The notes: generated by a model from the letters alone, not told the origin. A stretch of DNA of 64,000 nt from [Anoxybacillus] calidus (GCF_013760845.1 NZ_JACDUU010000001.1:466082-530081); one strand, 5' to 3'; shown: positions 44,072 to 52,357, numbered from the stretch's first letter. Made by a program: numbers and translations.

Positions 44072-44429
44072 CGTTTTCATCCTTTCAGAAAAAGTCTTTT
44101 CACTGGATAGTTTGCCTATTTTTGTGCGGAATATTTATGAAAAATCGTGCTGACTGTATAGAGTAAAAAAGAAAAACGGAAACGAACGAATCTAAACGTA
44201 AATTGTCTAAACAGCCATATATAAAACAAAATCATAAAAGAAAAACGTGTAAAATGGAGGTGTTATATGTTTGCAAACAGTAAGAAGTAGTTCATGTGGT
44301 CTGTGTACAATGTTGGGATACCAAGATTAAATCAATTCAATTAATGCAAGAATGGATTAGTCATTTTTTCACGTCATTTGTAATACATTTATATCGTGCA
44401 TACACTCAAATTACAAAAGGGGGAAAATC
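44072..44429 (+). other. Upstream region of the protease gene with a possible leader peptide
   Basis: At 44267 an ATG with a strong GGAGGTG site six bases before it encodes only MFANSKK before TAG at 44288. The same frame then continues FMWSVYNVGIPRLNQFN to a second stop. This may be a leader peptide, a lost short gene or chance. Nothing else in this stretch is supported. Confidence 0.4.
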
Positions 44430-46073
44430 ATGAAAAAGAGAGCAGCTTTTGTATTGGCGACAGGTTTGATTTTTGGTGCATTCTTGCCGTCATCGTATGC
44501 AGAGGTTCCGTTTTCAGAAGCGCAGCAACACGCGCATGAAAAAATGGACATTTTGCAGGAAAAGTGGGACAAGAAAACTGGCGTGCCGCAATTTCTGGCA
44601 GGAAAGTTGTCTGCAAAGCCTTTTAAAAATGAGAAAGAGATTAAAGAATTTTTAAAAGCAAATAAAGATATTTATAAAATCAATCCCGATGAGGAGCTTA
44701 CTTTGATTGATGTGCAGACTGACAACTTAGGCATGACTCACTATAAATATATTCAGTCTTTGAATGGCGTTCCAATTGACGGTAGTGAATTTTTAGTTCA
44801 TACGGATAAAGACGGAATGGTAAAAGCAACAAACGGAAAATTACGCCCTGATGCATCGGTAAAAATGAAAGATCAAACAAAAGCAAAGCTTACAGAACAA
44901 GAAGCGATTGAATTGGCGTGGAAACATATTGACTTGACGAAAAAGGAAACGGAAGTAAAAGAAGAAACTCCTCCGTTATTAAAGGAAAAATCAGATGTGC
45001 CAAATACAGTAGAGAAAAGCAAATTAGTAGTTTATGAGAAAGATGGAGACTATTATTTAGCATATAAAGTAGAGCTGCAGTTTATTTTCCCTTACCCAGC
45101 GAACTGGAAAATTTATGTTGATGCTAAAGACGGACAAATTGTAGACGCTTACAATGCAGTGGCAGAAGGAGCGACTACTGGTTATGGTTACGGGATATTA
45201 GGAGATTATAAAACTCTTAATACGTACTATTCCAACGGTACTTACTACCTATATGATGTCACAAAACCGATGAATGGTGTCATTGAAACCCGCACGGCGC
45301 AAAACGGATCAAGTTTACCGGGCTCTTACTCGGTTGACAGCAATAACGCATGGACGGCTTATTCACAAGGGGCAGATGTAGATGCTCACTATTATGCAGG
45401 GGTTGTTTATGACTATTATAAAAATACACATAACCGCAACAGCTTCGATAATAATGGCTCAACCATTCGTTCGACTGTTCACTACGGCTATCAATACAAC
45501 AATGCATTTTGGAACGGTGTGCAAATGGTTTACGGTGATGGAGATGGAAGCGTCTTTGCACCGTTGTCAGGTGCGCTTGATGTTGTAGCCCATGAAATTA
45601 CACACGCTGTAACTGATTATACAGCTGGGCTTGAATATCGCAATCAACCGGGTGCGTTAAACGAATCAATGTCAGATGTTTTCGGTTATTTTGTAGAGCC
45701 GAATGACTATTTATTGGGAGAAGATGTTTATACACCAGGCGTTTCTGGTGATGCGTTAAGAAGTCTTTCAAATCCGGAAGCATACGGTCAACCAGCGCAT
45801 ATGAATAATTATGTATATACATCTGAAGATAACGGCGGGGTGCACATAAACAGCGGCATTCCAAATAAAGCAGCTTATTTGACGATTACATCAATCGGCA
45901 AAGCTAAGGCAGAAAAAATTTACTACAGAGCGTTGACAGTTTATTTAACGTCAACAAGCGATTTCAGCGATGCTAGAGCGTCATTATTGCAATCAGCAGC
46001 CGATCTTTATGGATATGGCAGCTCGACATATAACGCAGTAGTGAACGCATGGAACCAAGTAGGGGTATACTAA
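44430..46073 (+). CDS. Bacillolysin-type neutral metalloprotease (thermolysin family, M4)
   Basis: A 547-residue secreted preproenzyme. A signal peptide of about 24 residues (MKKRAAFVLATGLIFGAFLP, then SSYA) is followed by FTP and PepSY propeptide domains that act as chaperone and inhibitor. The mature enzyme begins near residue 245. The zinc motif HEITH is at 388-392, the third ligand is the glutamate of LNESMSDVFG, and the catalytic histidine lies in EDNGGVHINSGIPNKAAY. Compared with thermolysin, the loop after VFG and the one after NKAAYL are shorter, which may affect calcium binding and heat stability. AAAGGGGG precedes the ATG. Confidence 0.93.
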   Translation: MKKRAAFVLATGLIFGAFLPSSYAEVPFSEAQQHAHEKMDILQEKWDKKTGVPQFLAGKLSAKPFKNEKEIKEFLKANKDIYKINPDEELTLIDVQTDNLGMTHYKYIQSLNGVPIDGSEFLVHTDKDGMVKATNGKLRPDASVKMKDQTKAKLTEQEAIELAWKHIDLTKKETEVKEETPPLLKEKSDVPNTVEKSKLVVYEKDGDYYLAYKVELQFIFPYPANWKIYVDAKDGQIVDAYNAVAEGATTGYGYGILGDYKTLNTYYSNGTYYLYDVTKPMNGVIETRTAQNGSSLPGSYSVDSNNAWTAYSQGADVDAHYYAGVVYDYYKNTHNRNSFDNNGSTIRSTVHYGYQYNNAFWNGVQMVYGDGDGSVFAPLSGALDVVAHEITHAVTDYTAGLEYRNQPGALNESMSDVFGYFVEPNDYLLGEDVYTPGVSGDALRSLSNPEAYGQPAHMNNYVYTSEDNGGVHINSGIPNKAAYLTITSIGKAKAEKIYYRALTVYLTSTSDFSDARASLLQSAADLYGYGSSTYNAVVNAWNQVGVY

Positions 46074-46088
46074 ATCATAGTTTATCAG

Positions 46089-46118
46089 TCTCTCACTGCT
46101 TAAGGTGAGGGATTTTTT
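46089..46118 (+). terminator. Intrinsic terminator of the protease gene
   Basis: CTCTCAC and GTGAGGG arms (one mismatch) with a short loop, then six T residues. Confidence 0.8.
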
Positions 46119-46203
46119 ATTACCATTATTTTCAAAATGTGTTATATTATTTAATGGTGCTGTTACATAATAAAATAATTACGTAAGGACTTGAGGGATT
46201 GCT

Positions 46204-46830
46204 TTGGAAACATCCTTTTTCTTGTTAACGCTAATTGGTATCCTATCTTCCTTTGTTGGTACACTGGCAGACGGTGCTGGTTTGATAACGTTACCTGCAA
46301 TGATGCTTGTCGGAATTCCAATCCAAGCTGGAATAGCAACAAATTGGAGCAAGGATTACGTCAAGTATAAGGGAAAAAAGATGAATGCCATTGCTCTTGT
46401 GTTATTACTTTTTGCGTTATTCGTTTCTTTACAAAATAAGCAATGGGTTTCTTCTGTTGAAAATAAAAAGAAAAAATCGGGCATAATCAGCAAGATATTG
46501 TCGTTCTCCATCGCTATATATGACGGAGGATTCGGGCCCGGCTCATCGACATTTGCCGTTTTGCATTATATGAGCCAGCAATATACATATGTAAAAGCAG
46601 CGCAGCTGACGAGAGTTTTTATTTTCGGCAGCTGTTTAGGGGCATTTATTGTTTATTATCAGACAGGCTTTGTCGAGTGGCACTATGCACTGGCGATGGC
46701 GATTGGCTCTGCAGTCGGTTCACAAATCGGCTTGCTTGCCTTGCCTCGTATTCCGTTAAGAGTCGCTAAATCGATGCTTGTTTCGATTCTTTTTCTATTA
46801 ATCGGTCAAATACTTTATAAACTTATATAA
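46204..46830 (+). CDS. TauE/SafE-family transporter, apparently shortened
   Basis: A 208-residue membrane protein of the sulfite/organosulfonate exporter family. It opens GILSSFVGTLADGAGLITLP and has the second repeat YDGGFGPGSSTFAVLHYMS, typical of these proteins. Normal members are about 250 residues. Here GIATNWSKDYVKYKGKKMNA joins what are usually two distant segments (GxxTNKF... and ...KxMNxxA), so about 40-50 residues including a helix or two seem to be missing. An in-frame deletion is likely; function may be lost. The start is TTG 46204 after GAGGGA. A palindromic repeat follows. Confidence 0.65.
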   Translation: METSFFLLTLIGILSSFVGTLADGAGLITLPAMMLVGIPIQAGIATNWSKDYVKYKGKKMNAIALVLLLFALFVSLQNKQWVSSVENKKKKSGIISKILSFSIAIYDGGFGPGSSTFAVLHYMSQQYTYVKAAQLTRVFIFGSCLGAFIVYYQTGFVEWHYALAMAIGSAVGSQIGLLALPRIPLRVAKSMLVSILFLLIGQILYKLI

Positions 46831-46834
46831 TAGC

Positions 46835-46922
46835 GAGGCTGACCGAAAGCAAAGTGTCAGACCGTCACAACCGCCATATATCGTATATGATGGGGGAGGT
46901 CAAACACTTGCCGGTCAGCCTC
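46835..46922 (+). repeat. Intergenic palindromic element, copy E
   Basis: About 88 bp from GAGGCTGACC to GGTCAGCCTC, five bases after the TauE stop. It has AAAGTGTCAGACCGTCACAACC, shortened by eye to the shared AAGTGTCAGACC box, a compact centre (ATATATCGTATATGAT) and GGAGGTCAAACACTTGCC. The outer ten-base stem is perfect. Confidence 0.8.
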
Positions 46923-46997
46923 TTGTTTGTTATTCCGGAATGTTGCCTGCTGATGGATCAGGCTTAAAGGAAGGTTGATAGTTGTGTTTGGAATGAA

Positions 46998-47262
46998 ATG
47001 ACATATGAGATTACATATAACGGGAAAAAGTTATCTGTAACCCCGAAAGAATTTGCGCTGCTCGGCTTGTTTTTAAGACATCCGAATCAAGTGTTTACTC
47101 GGGAGCAGTTGATTATGACGCTTTGGGGATATGATGCAGATACAGAAGACAGAACGGTTGATTCTCATGTCCGCAATTTGCGTGAGAAACTGCGTCAAGC
47201 AGGCTTTCCAATTGAGAAACATTTGCAGACAGTGTAATCGGTTATAAGTGGGTCAATGAGCG
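46998..47262 (+). pseudogene. OmpR-type response regulator, C-terminal domain remnant
   Basis: The frame from 46998 encodes a winged-helix effector domain only: LSVTPKEFALLGLFLRHPNQ, VFTREQLIMTLWG and RTVDSHVRNLREKLRQAG. It stops at 47237. With a frameshift just after QTV the expected ending GYKWVNER continues in another frame. The receiver domain with its phosphorylated aspartate is absent upstream, and no kinase gene follows. Hence a truncated and frameshifted relic. Confidence 0.78.
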
Positions 47263-47276
47263 TTCGTTATTCGATA

Positions 47277-47307
47277 GGGGCTGACACTTTAGGGTCAGTC
47301 CTTTTTT
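47277..47307 (+). terminator. Terminator hairpin that looks like a collapsed palindromic element (copy G)
   Basis: GGGGCTGAC directly joined to ACTTTAGGGTCAGTCC and a T-run. The two halves equal the outer ends of the intergenic palindromes with the middle removed. It functions as an ordinary intrinsic terminator before the amt promoter. Confidence 0.65.
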
Positions 47308-47327
47308 ATGAACAAAAATTCAATTTA

Positions 47328-47344
47328 TGTAACAAAACATAACA
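47328..47344 (+). promoter_or_regulatory. Distal GlnR/TnrA-type box before amt
   Basis: TGTAACAAAACATAACA fits the TGTNA-N7-TNACA nitrogen box of Bacillus. It lies 93 bases, centre to centre, upstream of the second box. Confidence 0.65.
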
Positions 47345-47420
47345 AAAAATTGCATATGGAAGCGTTTTTATTCACTTATTAGAAAAAATCGCATAAAAAG
47401 TATCGCTATTTTTACTTTTA

Positions 47421-47437
47421 TGTAATATATTATTACA
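47421..47437 (+). promoter_or_regulatory. Proximal GlnR/TnrA box before amt
   Basis: TGTAATATATTATTACA is a near-perfect palindrome and an exact match to TGTNA-N7-TNACA. It lies 37 bases before the amt start, suggesting control of ammonium uptake by TnrA and/or GlnR. Confidence 0.78.
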
Positions 47438-47473
47438 TAAAAAGTTATAAAAAATAACAAAGGAGGATGCGGA

Positions 47474-48793
47474 ATGAGTTTGAAAGAACTATCAATGGGA
47501 TTAGATTCATTATGGGTGATGGTAGCAACTATATTGGTTATTGGGATGCAGGCCGGCTTTGCGCTGTTAGAGACAGGCTCGACACGAATGAAAAACTCTG
47601 GACATGTCGCTGGTAAGCAAATTTTAAGCTTTGCGGTTGCTTCGATTGCATTTTGGGCTGTTGGCTTTGCTGTTACGTTTGGTCAAGGCAATCGTTTTAT
47701 TGGAACAGAAGGGTGGTTTTTAAAAGAAGGAAAAGATACATTTGCTTCGCTTGACTGGGCCAATGTACCGCTTTCTCTAAAATTCTTGTTTCAATTAGCA
47801 TTTGTTGGTGTATCTTTAGCGATTGCCTGGGGAGGATTTGCGGAGCGTGCTAAACTATCCGTGTACGTTATTTTCGGGACGATTTTTACGATGGTGATTT
47901 ATCCGGTTATTGGACATTGGGTATGGGGCGGCGGTTGGTTAGGTTCAATGGGAATGCAGGACTTTGCAGGCTCTACAGTCGTTCATTTACAGGGAGCGAT
48001 TGCTGCACTAGTAGCTACGATTTTGCTTGGACCGCGAATCGGTAAATTCAATAAAGATAAGACACCGAATATCATTCCAGGTCACAACCAAGTATATACA
48101 GTCATTGGTGGCTTGATTTTATGGGTCGGATGGTTTGGTTTTAACGCAGGAAGTACGATGGGAACGACCGATGGTTTCTTTGGCTATGTCGCGTTAACAA
48201 CGAACTTAGCTGCCGCTGCCGGAGCCGTTTCCGCGATTTTAACGGCGAAAATCTTAACCGGAAAAGCGGATATCCCTGCGATGGTCAATGGAGTATTGGC
48301 AGCTCTCGTTGCGATTACAGCAGCATGTGCATTCATTGAACCTTGGGCTGCTGTTGTCATCGGTGCTGTGGCAGGTTCATTTACGTTTTGGACTTCTGTC
48401 TATTTTGAAGGGAAGGGAATCGACGATCCGGTTTGTGCGTTTTCTGTGCATGGGATTGCAGGAGTTATCGGTACGATTTCAACCGGCTTTTTTGCTTCTC
48501 CGCGATTAGTGGAAATCACCGGAATTGGTAAAGCGGGATTATTCTATGGTGGTGGTTTTGACCAATTAATCGTACAAACGGTGGGTGTCCTTGGGGCAGC
48601 AGTTTATGTAGCTGTTGTTTCATTTGTAGTGTTGTTTATATTGAAAAAGACAATTGGTCTCCGTGTCACAGCAGAACAAGAAATTTCAGGTTTGGATATT
48701 AGTGAACACGGTTCTTACGGCTATCCTGAACAGCTTGATCCTGCGTACATGAATGCGGCGAATTTGAAGGTTACAAAAGCTTCGTCTCATTAA
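47474..48793 (+). CDS. amt: Ammonium transporter
   Basis: A 439-residue Amt/Rh channel with about 11 helices, importing ammonium when nitrogen is scarce. Family features are GFALLETGSTRMKN, the DFAGSTVVHLQGA block with the first pore histidine, IPGHNQVYTVIGGLILWVGW, and CAFSVHGIAGVIGT with the second pore histidine. AAAGGAGGAT precedes the ATG. Unlike the B. subtilis amtB-glnK pair, no PII (glnK) gene follows; instead a DUF294-type nucleotidyltransferase lies downstream. Nitrogen boxes lie in the promoter region. Confidence 0.94.
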   Translation: MSLKELSMGLDSLWVMVATILVIGMQAGFALLETGSTRMKNSGHVAGKQILSFAVASIAFWAVGFAVTFGQGNRFIGTEGWFLKEGKDTFASLDWANVPLSLKFLFQLAFVGVSLAIAWGGFAERAKLSVYVIFGTIFTMVIYPVIGHWVWGGGWLGSMGMQDFAGSTVVHLQGAIAALVATILLGPRIGKFNKDKTPNIIPGHNQVYTVIGGLILWVGWFGFNAGSTMGTTDGFFGYVALTTNLAAAAGAVSAILTAKILTGKADIPAMVNGVLAALVAITAACAFIEPWAAVVIGAVAGSFTFWTSVYFEGKGIDDPVCAFSVHGIAGVIGTISTGFFASPRLVEITGIGKAGLFYGGGFDQLIVQTVGVLGAAVYVAVVSFVVLFILKKTIGLRVTAEQEISGLDISEHGSYGYPEQLDPAYMNAANLKVTKASSH

Positions 48794-48802
48794 GAAAACG
48801 AG

Positions 48803-48876
48803 AAAGCGGCTGACTGATACACAAAGGGCAAACTCTTATGTTGCCACAGTTAACCCCGTGAGTCAGCCGCTTTTTT
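48803..48876 (+). terminator. Extended terminator after amt
   Basis: AAAGCGGCTGACT pairs perfectly with AGTCAGCCGCTTT, followed by T residues. The 44-base loop contains a weaker inner hairpin (GGGCAAACT...). Its GGCTGAC/GTCAGCC core is the same as in the palindromic elements, but the internal boxes are not. Confidence 0.85.
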
Positions 48877-48890
48877 GAGGATGGTGAAAG

Positions 48891-49940
48891 ATGGATGAAA
48901 TGAAAACATTGTTAACAGAAATAAGTCTGGTCAATTCGCTTGTTGAACTTAAAAGGCTTCATGAGAAGCTAGAGAGACAAATGAATGAACAATTAAAAAG
49001 ATATGATTCGATGGAAGAGCTTGTCTATTCATTGTCTGAAGTGCATGATGCTCTCGTAAAGAAAACTTTATATTTCGCTGAATGCGAAACTGTGCAGTCC
49101 GCGGTTGGAGAACGTCCGAAAACGTGGTGTTGGTTTGTGATGGGGAGCATGGGAAGGAGAGAGGCAACGATTTGGGCGGATCAAGACAATGGAATTCTAT
49201 TTGACTGCGAGCAAGGGAAAGAACAAAAGTGTTATGCGTATATTCAGCAGTTTGCAGCAGTAGGGACCAAATATTTACAAGCTGTCGGTTATCCATTCTG
49301 TCCAGGGAATGTGATGGCAACCAATCCACGCTGGAGCAATTCGCTTCAAGATTGGTGCACAAAAATCTATAACTACCTTGCTGGTCATTTACCCAATGAT
49401 ATTCGCTTTTTATTAATGGCCGTGGACATGCGGCCGATTTATGGAGAGCTTCGATTAGTGGAAGAAGAAAAGCAACGGATGACAGAGTGGATTTATCAAC
49501 GCCCGATTATTTTAAAAAGAGTCGGTGAGCATTCGTTATTTCCAAAGATTCCCCTTGGATTATTTGGACATTTCTTAGAAGAACGCTATGGTCCGTATTA
49601 TGGACAGTTCAATTTAAAGCATAGCGGTTATGTCCAACTTATTAACTGTGTAAAATTTCTTTCTTTATTGGAGAATATAACAGCCGACACAACGTTAGAG
49701 CGGATAGAGAAATTAAAGGGCTCGATACCTCGTTCATTACTCGAGGATACCAAACAAGCCTTTTTACAATGTTTATACTTTCGCTTAAAACATGCCGCAC
49801 AATACGGACAGCATGATCATTATATTCATTTACAAAAGCTGAATAAAGAAGAGCAATGGAAACTGAAAAAAGCGATGAAAACAACGAAAAAGCTACAGCG
49901 CTTCGTTTTAAAAAAGGCCGGTGGCATGAAAGATGTATGA
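48891..49940 (+). CDS. DUF294/GlnD-type nucleotidyltransferase-like protein
   Basis: A 349-residue soluble protein. The nucleotidyltransferase motif is G85-S86 in MGSMGRREATIWADQDNGIL with D97 and D99, as in the N-terminal domain of GlnD (PII uridylyltransferase). The C-terminal helical domain is the DUF294_C type; CBS domains usually found in this family are absent. Lying right after an ammonium transporter, it may act in nitrogen signalling, which is inference only. AAGATGG-type weak site; the ATG at 48891 is the natural start. It overlaps the next gene by eight bases. Confidence 0.83.
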   Translation: MDEMKTLLTEISLVNSLVELKRLHEKLERQMNEQLKRYDSMEELVYSLSEVHDALVKKTLYFAECETVQSAVGERPKTWCWFVMGSMGRREATIWADQDNGILFDCEQGKEQKCYAYIQQFAAVGTKYLQAVGYPFCPGNVMATNPRWSNSLQDWCTKIYNYLAGHLPNDIRFLLMAVDMRPIYGELRLVEEEKQRMTEWIYQRPIILKRVGEHSLFPKIPLGLFGHFLEERYGPYYGQFNLKHSGYVQLINCVKFLSLLENITADTTLERIEKLKGSIPRSLLEDTKQAFLQCLYFRLKHAAQYGQHDHYIHLQKLNKEEQWKLKKAMKTTKKLQRFVLKKAGGMKDV

Positions 49941-50673
49941 ACAGCGGGGATTTCGACAGTGGGTTAGCCGCTTGTTGTCGTTAGGGTTGACGAAAGAACA
50001 GCTTTTAGGTATATCGGAAAATAAATATAGTGCGTTCCATCAAGAAGCTTGGATTCGCAGCATTTTAAAAGAGGTGCAAAGAAATCGGATGCATCTTCAC
50101 ATATCATTAGAAGAGGTTCCATTTTTTGTATTGGATACAGAAACGACCGGCTTTTATCCGCAGTTGGGCGACGAAATTATTGCAATGGCTGCGGCAAAAA
50201 CCATCAATGCAAGGATTCAAGATTTCTATTTTAGTCTAATCAAGCCAAACGGGATCATTCCAAATCAAATTACTGAGTTAACAGGAATTACAAACAAAGA
50301 TGTCGAATCAGCACCATGTCTAGCGGAAGAAATGACAAAATTATTGGCGTTTCTTGAAAACGGGGTCATTATTGGTTACCACATTAGTCATGATATTATA
50401 TTTATCAATCATTTTCTTTGGACACAATATCGAACGAAGTTGACTCATCGGTATCTAGAAATAAGAGCCATTGTAGAACTTTTACATGGAAAAGGTACGT
50501 TTCCGACACTTGATGAAGCTCTTGTCCATTACTCCATTCATTGCGAAAAACGCCATACAGCTGATGGAGATGTAAGGGCGATGACGGAACTATGGGGATA
50601 TTTGCTTAAGGAATTAAAAAACAATAAGATAGAAACACTATATGATTTATATAACGCCTTAAGCTTACATTAA
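49933..50673 (+). CDS. DnaQ-like 3'-5' exonuclease-domain protein
   Basis: A 246-residue DEDDh-type exonuclease. Exo I is VLDTETTGF with D68 and E70, Exo II has the aspartate in IGYHISHDIIFINH, and Exo III is HTADGDVRAM with the catalytic histidine and aspartate. The N-terminal 55 residues are an extra helical region. In many bacteria DUF294 proteins and DnaQ-like exonucleases are neighbours, as here with an eight-base overlap. DNA or RNA may be the substrate. Not the replicative epsilon subunit, since Gram-positives use PolC. Confidence 0.85.
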   Translation: MYEQRGFRQWVSRLLSLGLTKEQLLGISENKYSAFHQEAWIRSILKEVQRNRMHLHISLEEVPFFVLDTETTGFYPQLGDEIIAMAAAKTINARIQDFYFSLIKPNGIIPNQITELTGITNKDVESAPCLAEEMTKLLAFLENGVIIGYHISHDIIFINHFLWTQYRTKLTHRYLEIRAIVELLHGKGTFPTLDEALVHYSIHCEKRHTADGDVRAMTELWGYLLKELKNNKIETLYDLYNALSLH

Positions 50674-50804
50674 AATGAATCCCCATTGTAATATATTATT
50701 TCATTAGAGAAACGATAGGGAAGATGTGTGGATGTAGCAATCTCCCTACAGCCTTTCACTTAAAAGAAGGGATGATTCTCGAAAAGAGCGTTAAAACTAA
50801 CAAT

Positions 50805-51335
50805 TTATCGTTTTTCAATTGGGATATGAATAGGCACATCAAATAAGTAAATAAAAAATGTAGCAATTGGTACAGAGAGTATATAGGCAATAAGTGGATG
50901 TTTATAATGTAATCGAAGCATCGGAAACATAATGAAATCAAAGAAAAAAGACCATCCTAAACTCCAACCGTTGCTATGAATAATTCCACCCACTTGCAAG
51001 AGAAGCCACTCTCCAACAAAATATATACCTATCCATGTTAAGTAATATGTAATTTTCCTTTGAATTGCTTTTTTTTCTGGATATTGTGCTAAAAATAATA
51101 AAACAGTACCGGGAAAAGTGATAAAAAAATGGACAAGTTCTAATATTGTATGGGGAAGTAAAACATCGTTATCGAACTTCCAAAGCCAATAGTTCGTACA
51201 AATGAAATTGTACGTCAAATCACAGATTGGAAAATATAACATTGTTGCATGATATTTACTCCACTCTTTATACACTTTTTGCTTCCATACGAAAAAAATT
51301 GTAAGGATTGCAATGAAAATATGCACGGTGACCAT
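50805..51335 (-). CDS. CBO0543-like membrane protein
   Basis: A 176-residue protein with five or six membrane segments. It resembles a family of Firmicutes membrane proteins (CBO0543 type) with the blocks EWSKYHATMLYFPICDLTYN, ILELVHFFITFPGTVLLFL and GWSLGWSFFFDFIMFPMLRL. Function unknown. The start is a GTG or ATG near 51335 with a weak AAAAAGGAATGG site. It is transcribed towards the exonuclease gene; no clear shared terminator is seen between them. Confidence 0.7.
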   Translation of the reverse strand: MVTVHIFIAILTIFFVWKQKVYKEWSKYHATMLYFPICDLTYNFICTNYWLWKFDNDVLLPHTILELVHFFITFPGTVLLFLAQYPEKKAIQRKITYYLTWIGIYFVGEWLLLQVGGIIHSNGWSLGWSFFFDFIMFPMLRLHYKHPLIAYILSVPIATFFIYLFDVPIHIPIEKR

Positions 51336-51456
51336 TCCTTTTTCTTTTCAAAGCAGCAAGTTTATTACAACGGAAGCTCTGATACGGATTTACATTTTGC
51401 CATATAACATATCATTTCCTAATCCTTTGATTGGATACTTTATGAATGAAACAACA

Positions 51457-51495
51457 ACAAAGAAGCCAAACATGTTAGGCTTCTTTGTTGTTGTT
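51457..51495. terminator. Bidirectional terminator
   Basis: AACAAAGAAGCC and GGCTTCTTTGTT (extended by ACAAC/GTTGT) around a ten-base loop, with T-runs on one side. On the minus strand it ends the short gene at 51475-51573, whose last codons lie inside the stem. Confidence 0.75.
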
Positions 51496-51573
51496 TTTCT
51501 CTTGTTCCGCCAGCTTTTCGTAATATTCTTCTAAAATCGCCACAATTTCAAGGTATGGTGGGATTGATATCAT
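51475..51573 (-). CDS. Very short hypothetical protein (32 residues)
   Basis: Found on the minus strand: a strong AAGGAGGAG site, ATG at 51573 and a TAA at 51475. The product begins MISIPPYLEIVAILEEYYEK and ends LAEQEKNNNKEA. It has one amphipathic helix and a polar tail. Its 3' end overlaps a terminator hairpin, which favours a real small gene. It lies between the PCYCGC lipoprotein gene and the membrane protein gene on the same strand. Function unknown. Confidence 0.55.
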   Translation of the reverse strand: MISIPPYLEIVAILEEYYEKLAEQEKNNNKEA

Positions 51574-51627
51574 TTGTACTCCTCCTTCCACTTCCTATTG
51601 TTGACAAGGATGTGGAACTTTAAACCA

Positions 51628-52122
51628 TTATAATTCAGGAGTTGGTGTTGGTTCTGCGTAACCATCTTTATATTTTTTATCAATCATTTGGCGAATGTCT
51701 TTAACGGATTTTCCGTTGTTATATTCATAGATCGCTTCCGCAGCAATCTCTAAGCATACTCCGCACTTTGTTGCATGATCGTCCCATGTAACTGATCCGT
51801 CTTTTTTATTTTCATAGACAAAACAATCATAATTGTTCATGTGTCCTGATGACTCATCACATCCACAATAGCACGGAATGTTTTCTAGTAACTCTTTATG
51901 TTTTGCAACTTGCTGATAAAGAACAGCCATTTCTTCTTCATACTTATTTAAAAAGCTAGGTAAGTGATCAATGGATTTTGTTGTTTCACGAACATCTCCG
52001 GAATGTGTAACGGATTCTGTAGAATGATGATGCTTATTTTCTGAATCTTTGTTTGAAGCGCATGCGCTAAGGAATAAGTTTATGGAAATTAGACCAACAG
52101 CGACAGTTAGTTTTATTCTCAT
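51628..52122 (-). CDS. PCYCGC-motif lipoprotein
   Basis: A 164-residue predicted lipoprotein: signal peptide to the lipobox LSAC (C21), a His-rich linker (NKHHHSTESVTH), then the conserved domain with PCYCGC at residues 83-88 and four further cysteines (DCFVYE, TKCGVCLEI). Members of this Bacillus family are annotated by that motif; the cysteines and histidines suggest metal or haem binding or a redox role, but none is proven. The ribosome site AAAGGG before ATG 52122 is good. The C-terminal tail is proline-rich (EPTPTPEL). Confidence 0.82.
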   Translation of the reverse strand: MRIKLTVAVGLISINLFLSACASNKDSENKHHHSTESVTHSGDVRETTKSIDHLPSFLNKYEEEMAVLYQQVAKHKELLENIPCYCGCDESSGHMNNYDCFVYENKKDGSVTWDDHATKCGVCLEIAAEAIYEYNNGKSVKDIRQMIDKKYKDGYAEPTPTPEL

Positions 52123-52222
52123 AAGTGTATCAACCCTTTCTTTGGTTATTCTTCATCAACATAACATGATTCAAATTAATCAGCAACAAATGACGTATTT
52201 CATTTTAATAGTGTAGGTATTA

Positions 52223-52357
52223 ATAGATTGTAAGCAGCAAAGTTACATAAGACTGATTATTGAGATTGCTGATGACTACGCAGAAGATGGAATGATTAGG
52301 ATGCTAGAAAATGGTTGGTTCGAACAGCCGCCACAGCCCATCAGCAGGGAAGAATGA
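52223..52357 (+). pseudogene. C-terminal scrap of a spore-coat (CotF/DUF3231)-like protein
   Basis: In the gap 52123-52488 one frame reads KQQSYIRLIIEIADDYAEDG, MIRMLENGWFEQPPQPI and a stop. DUF3231 and CotF-type coat proteins end in the same way (ITxYAxDGxxIMIxNGWLEEPPQ). No start or N-terminal part is found. A terminator hairpin (AAAGGATG/CATCCTTTTTT near 52377-52406) follows, as expected for a once functional gene. Confidence 0.5.
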
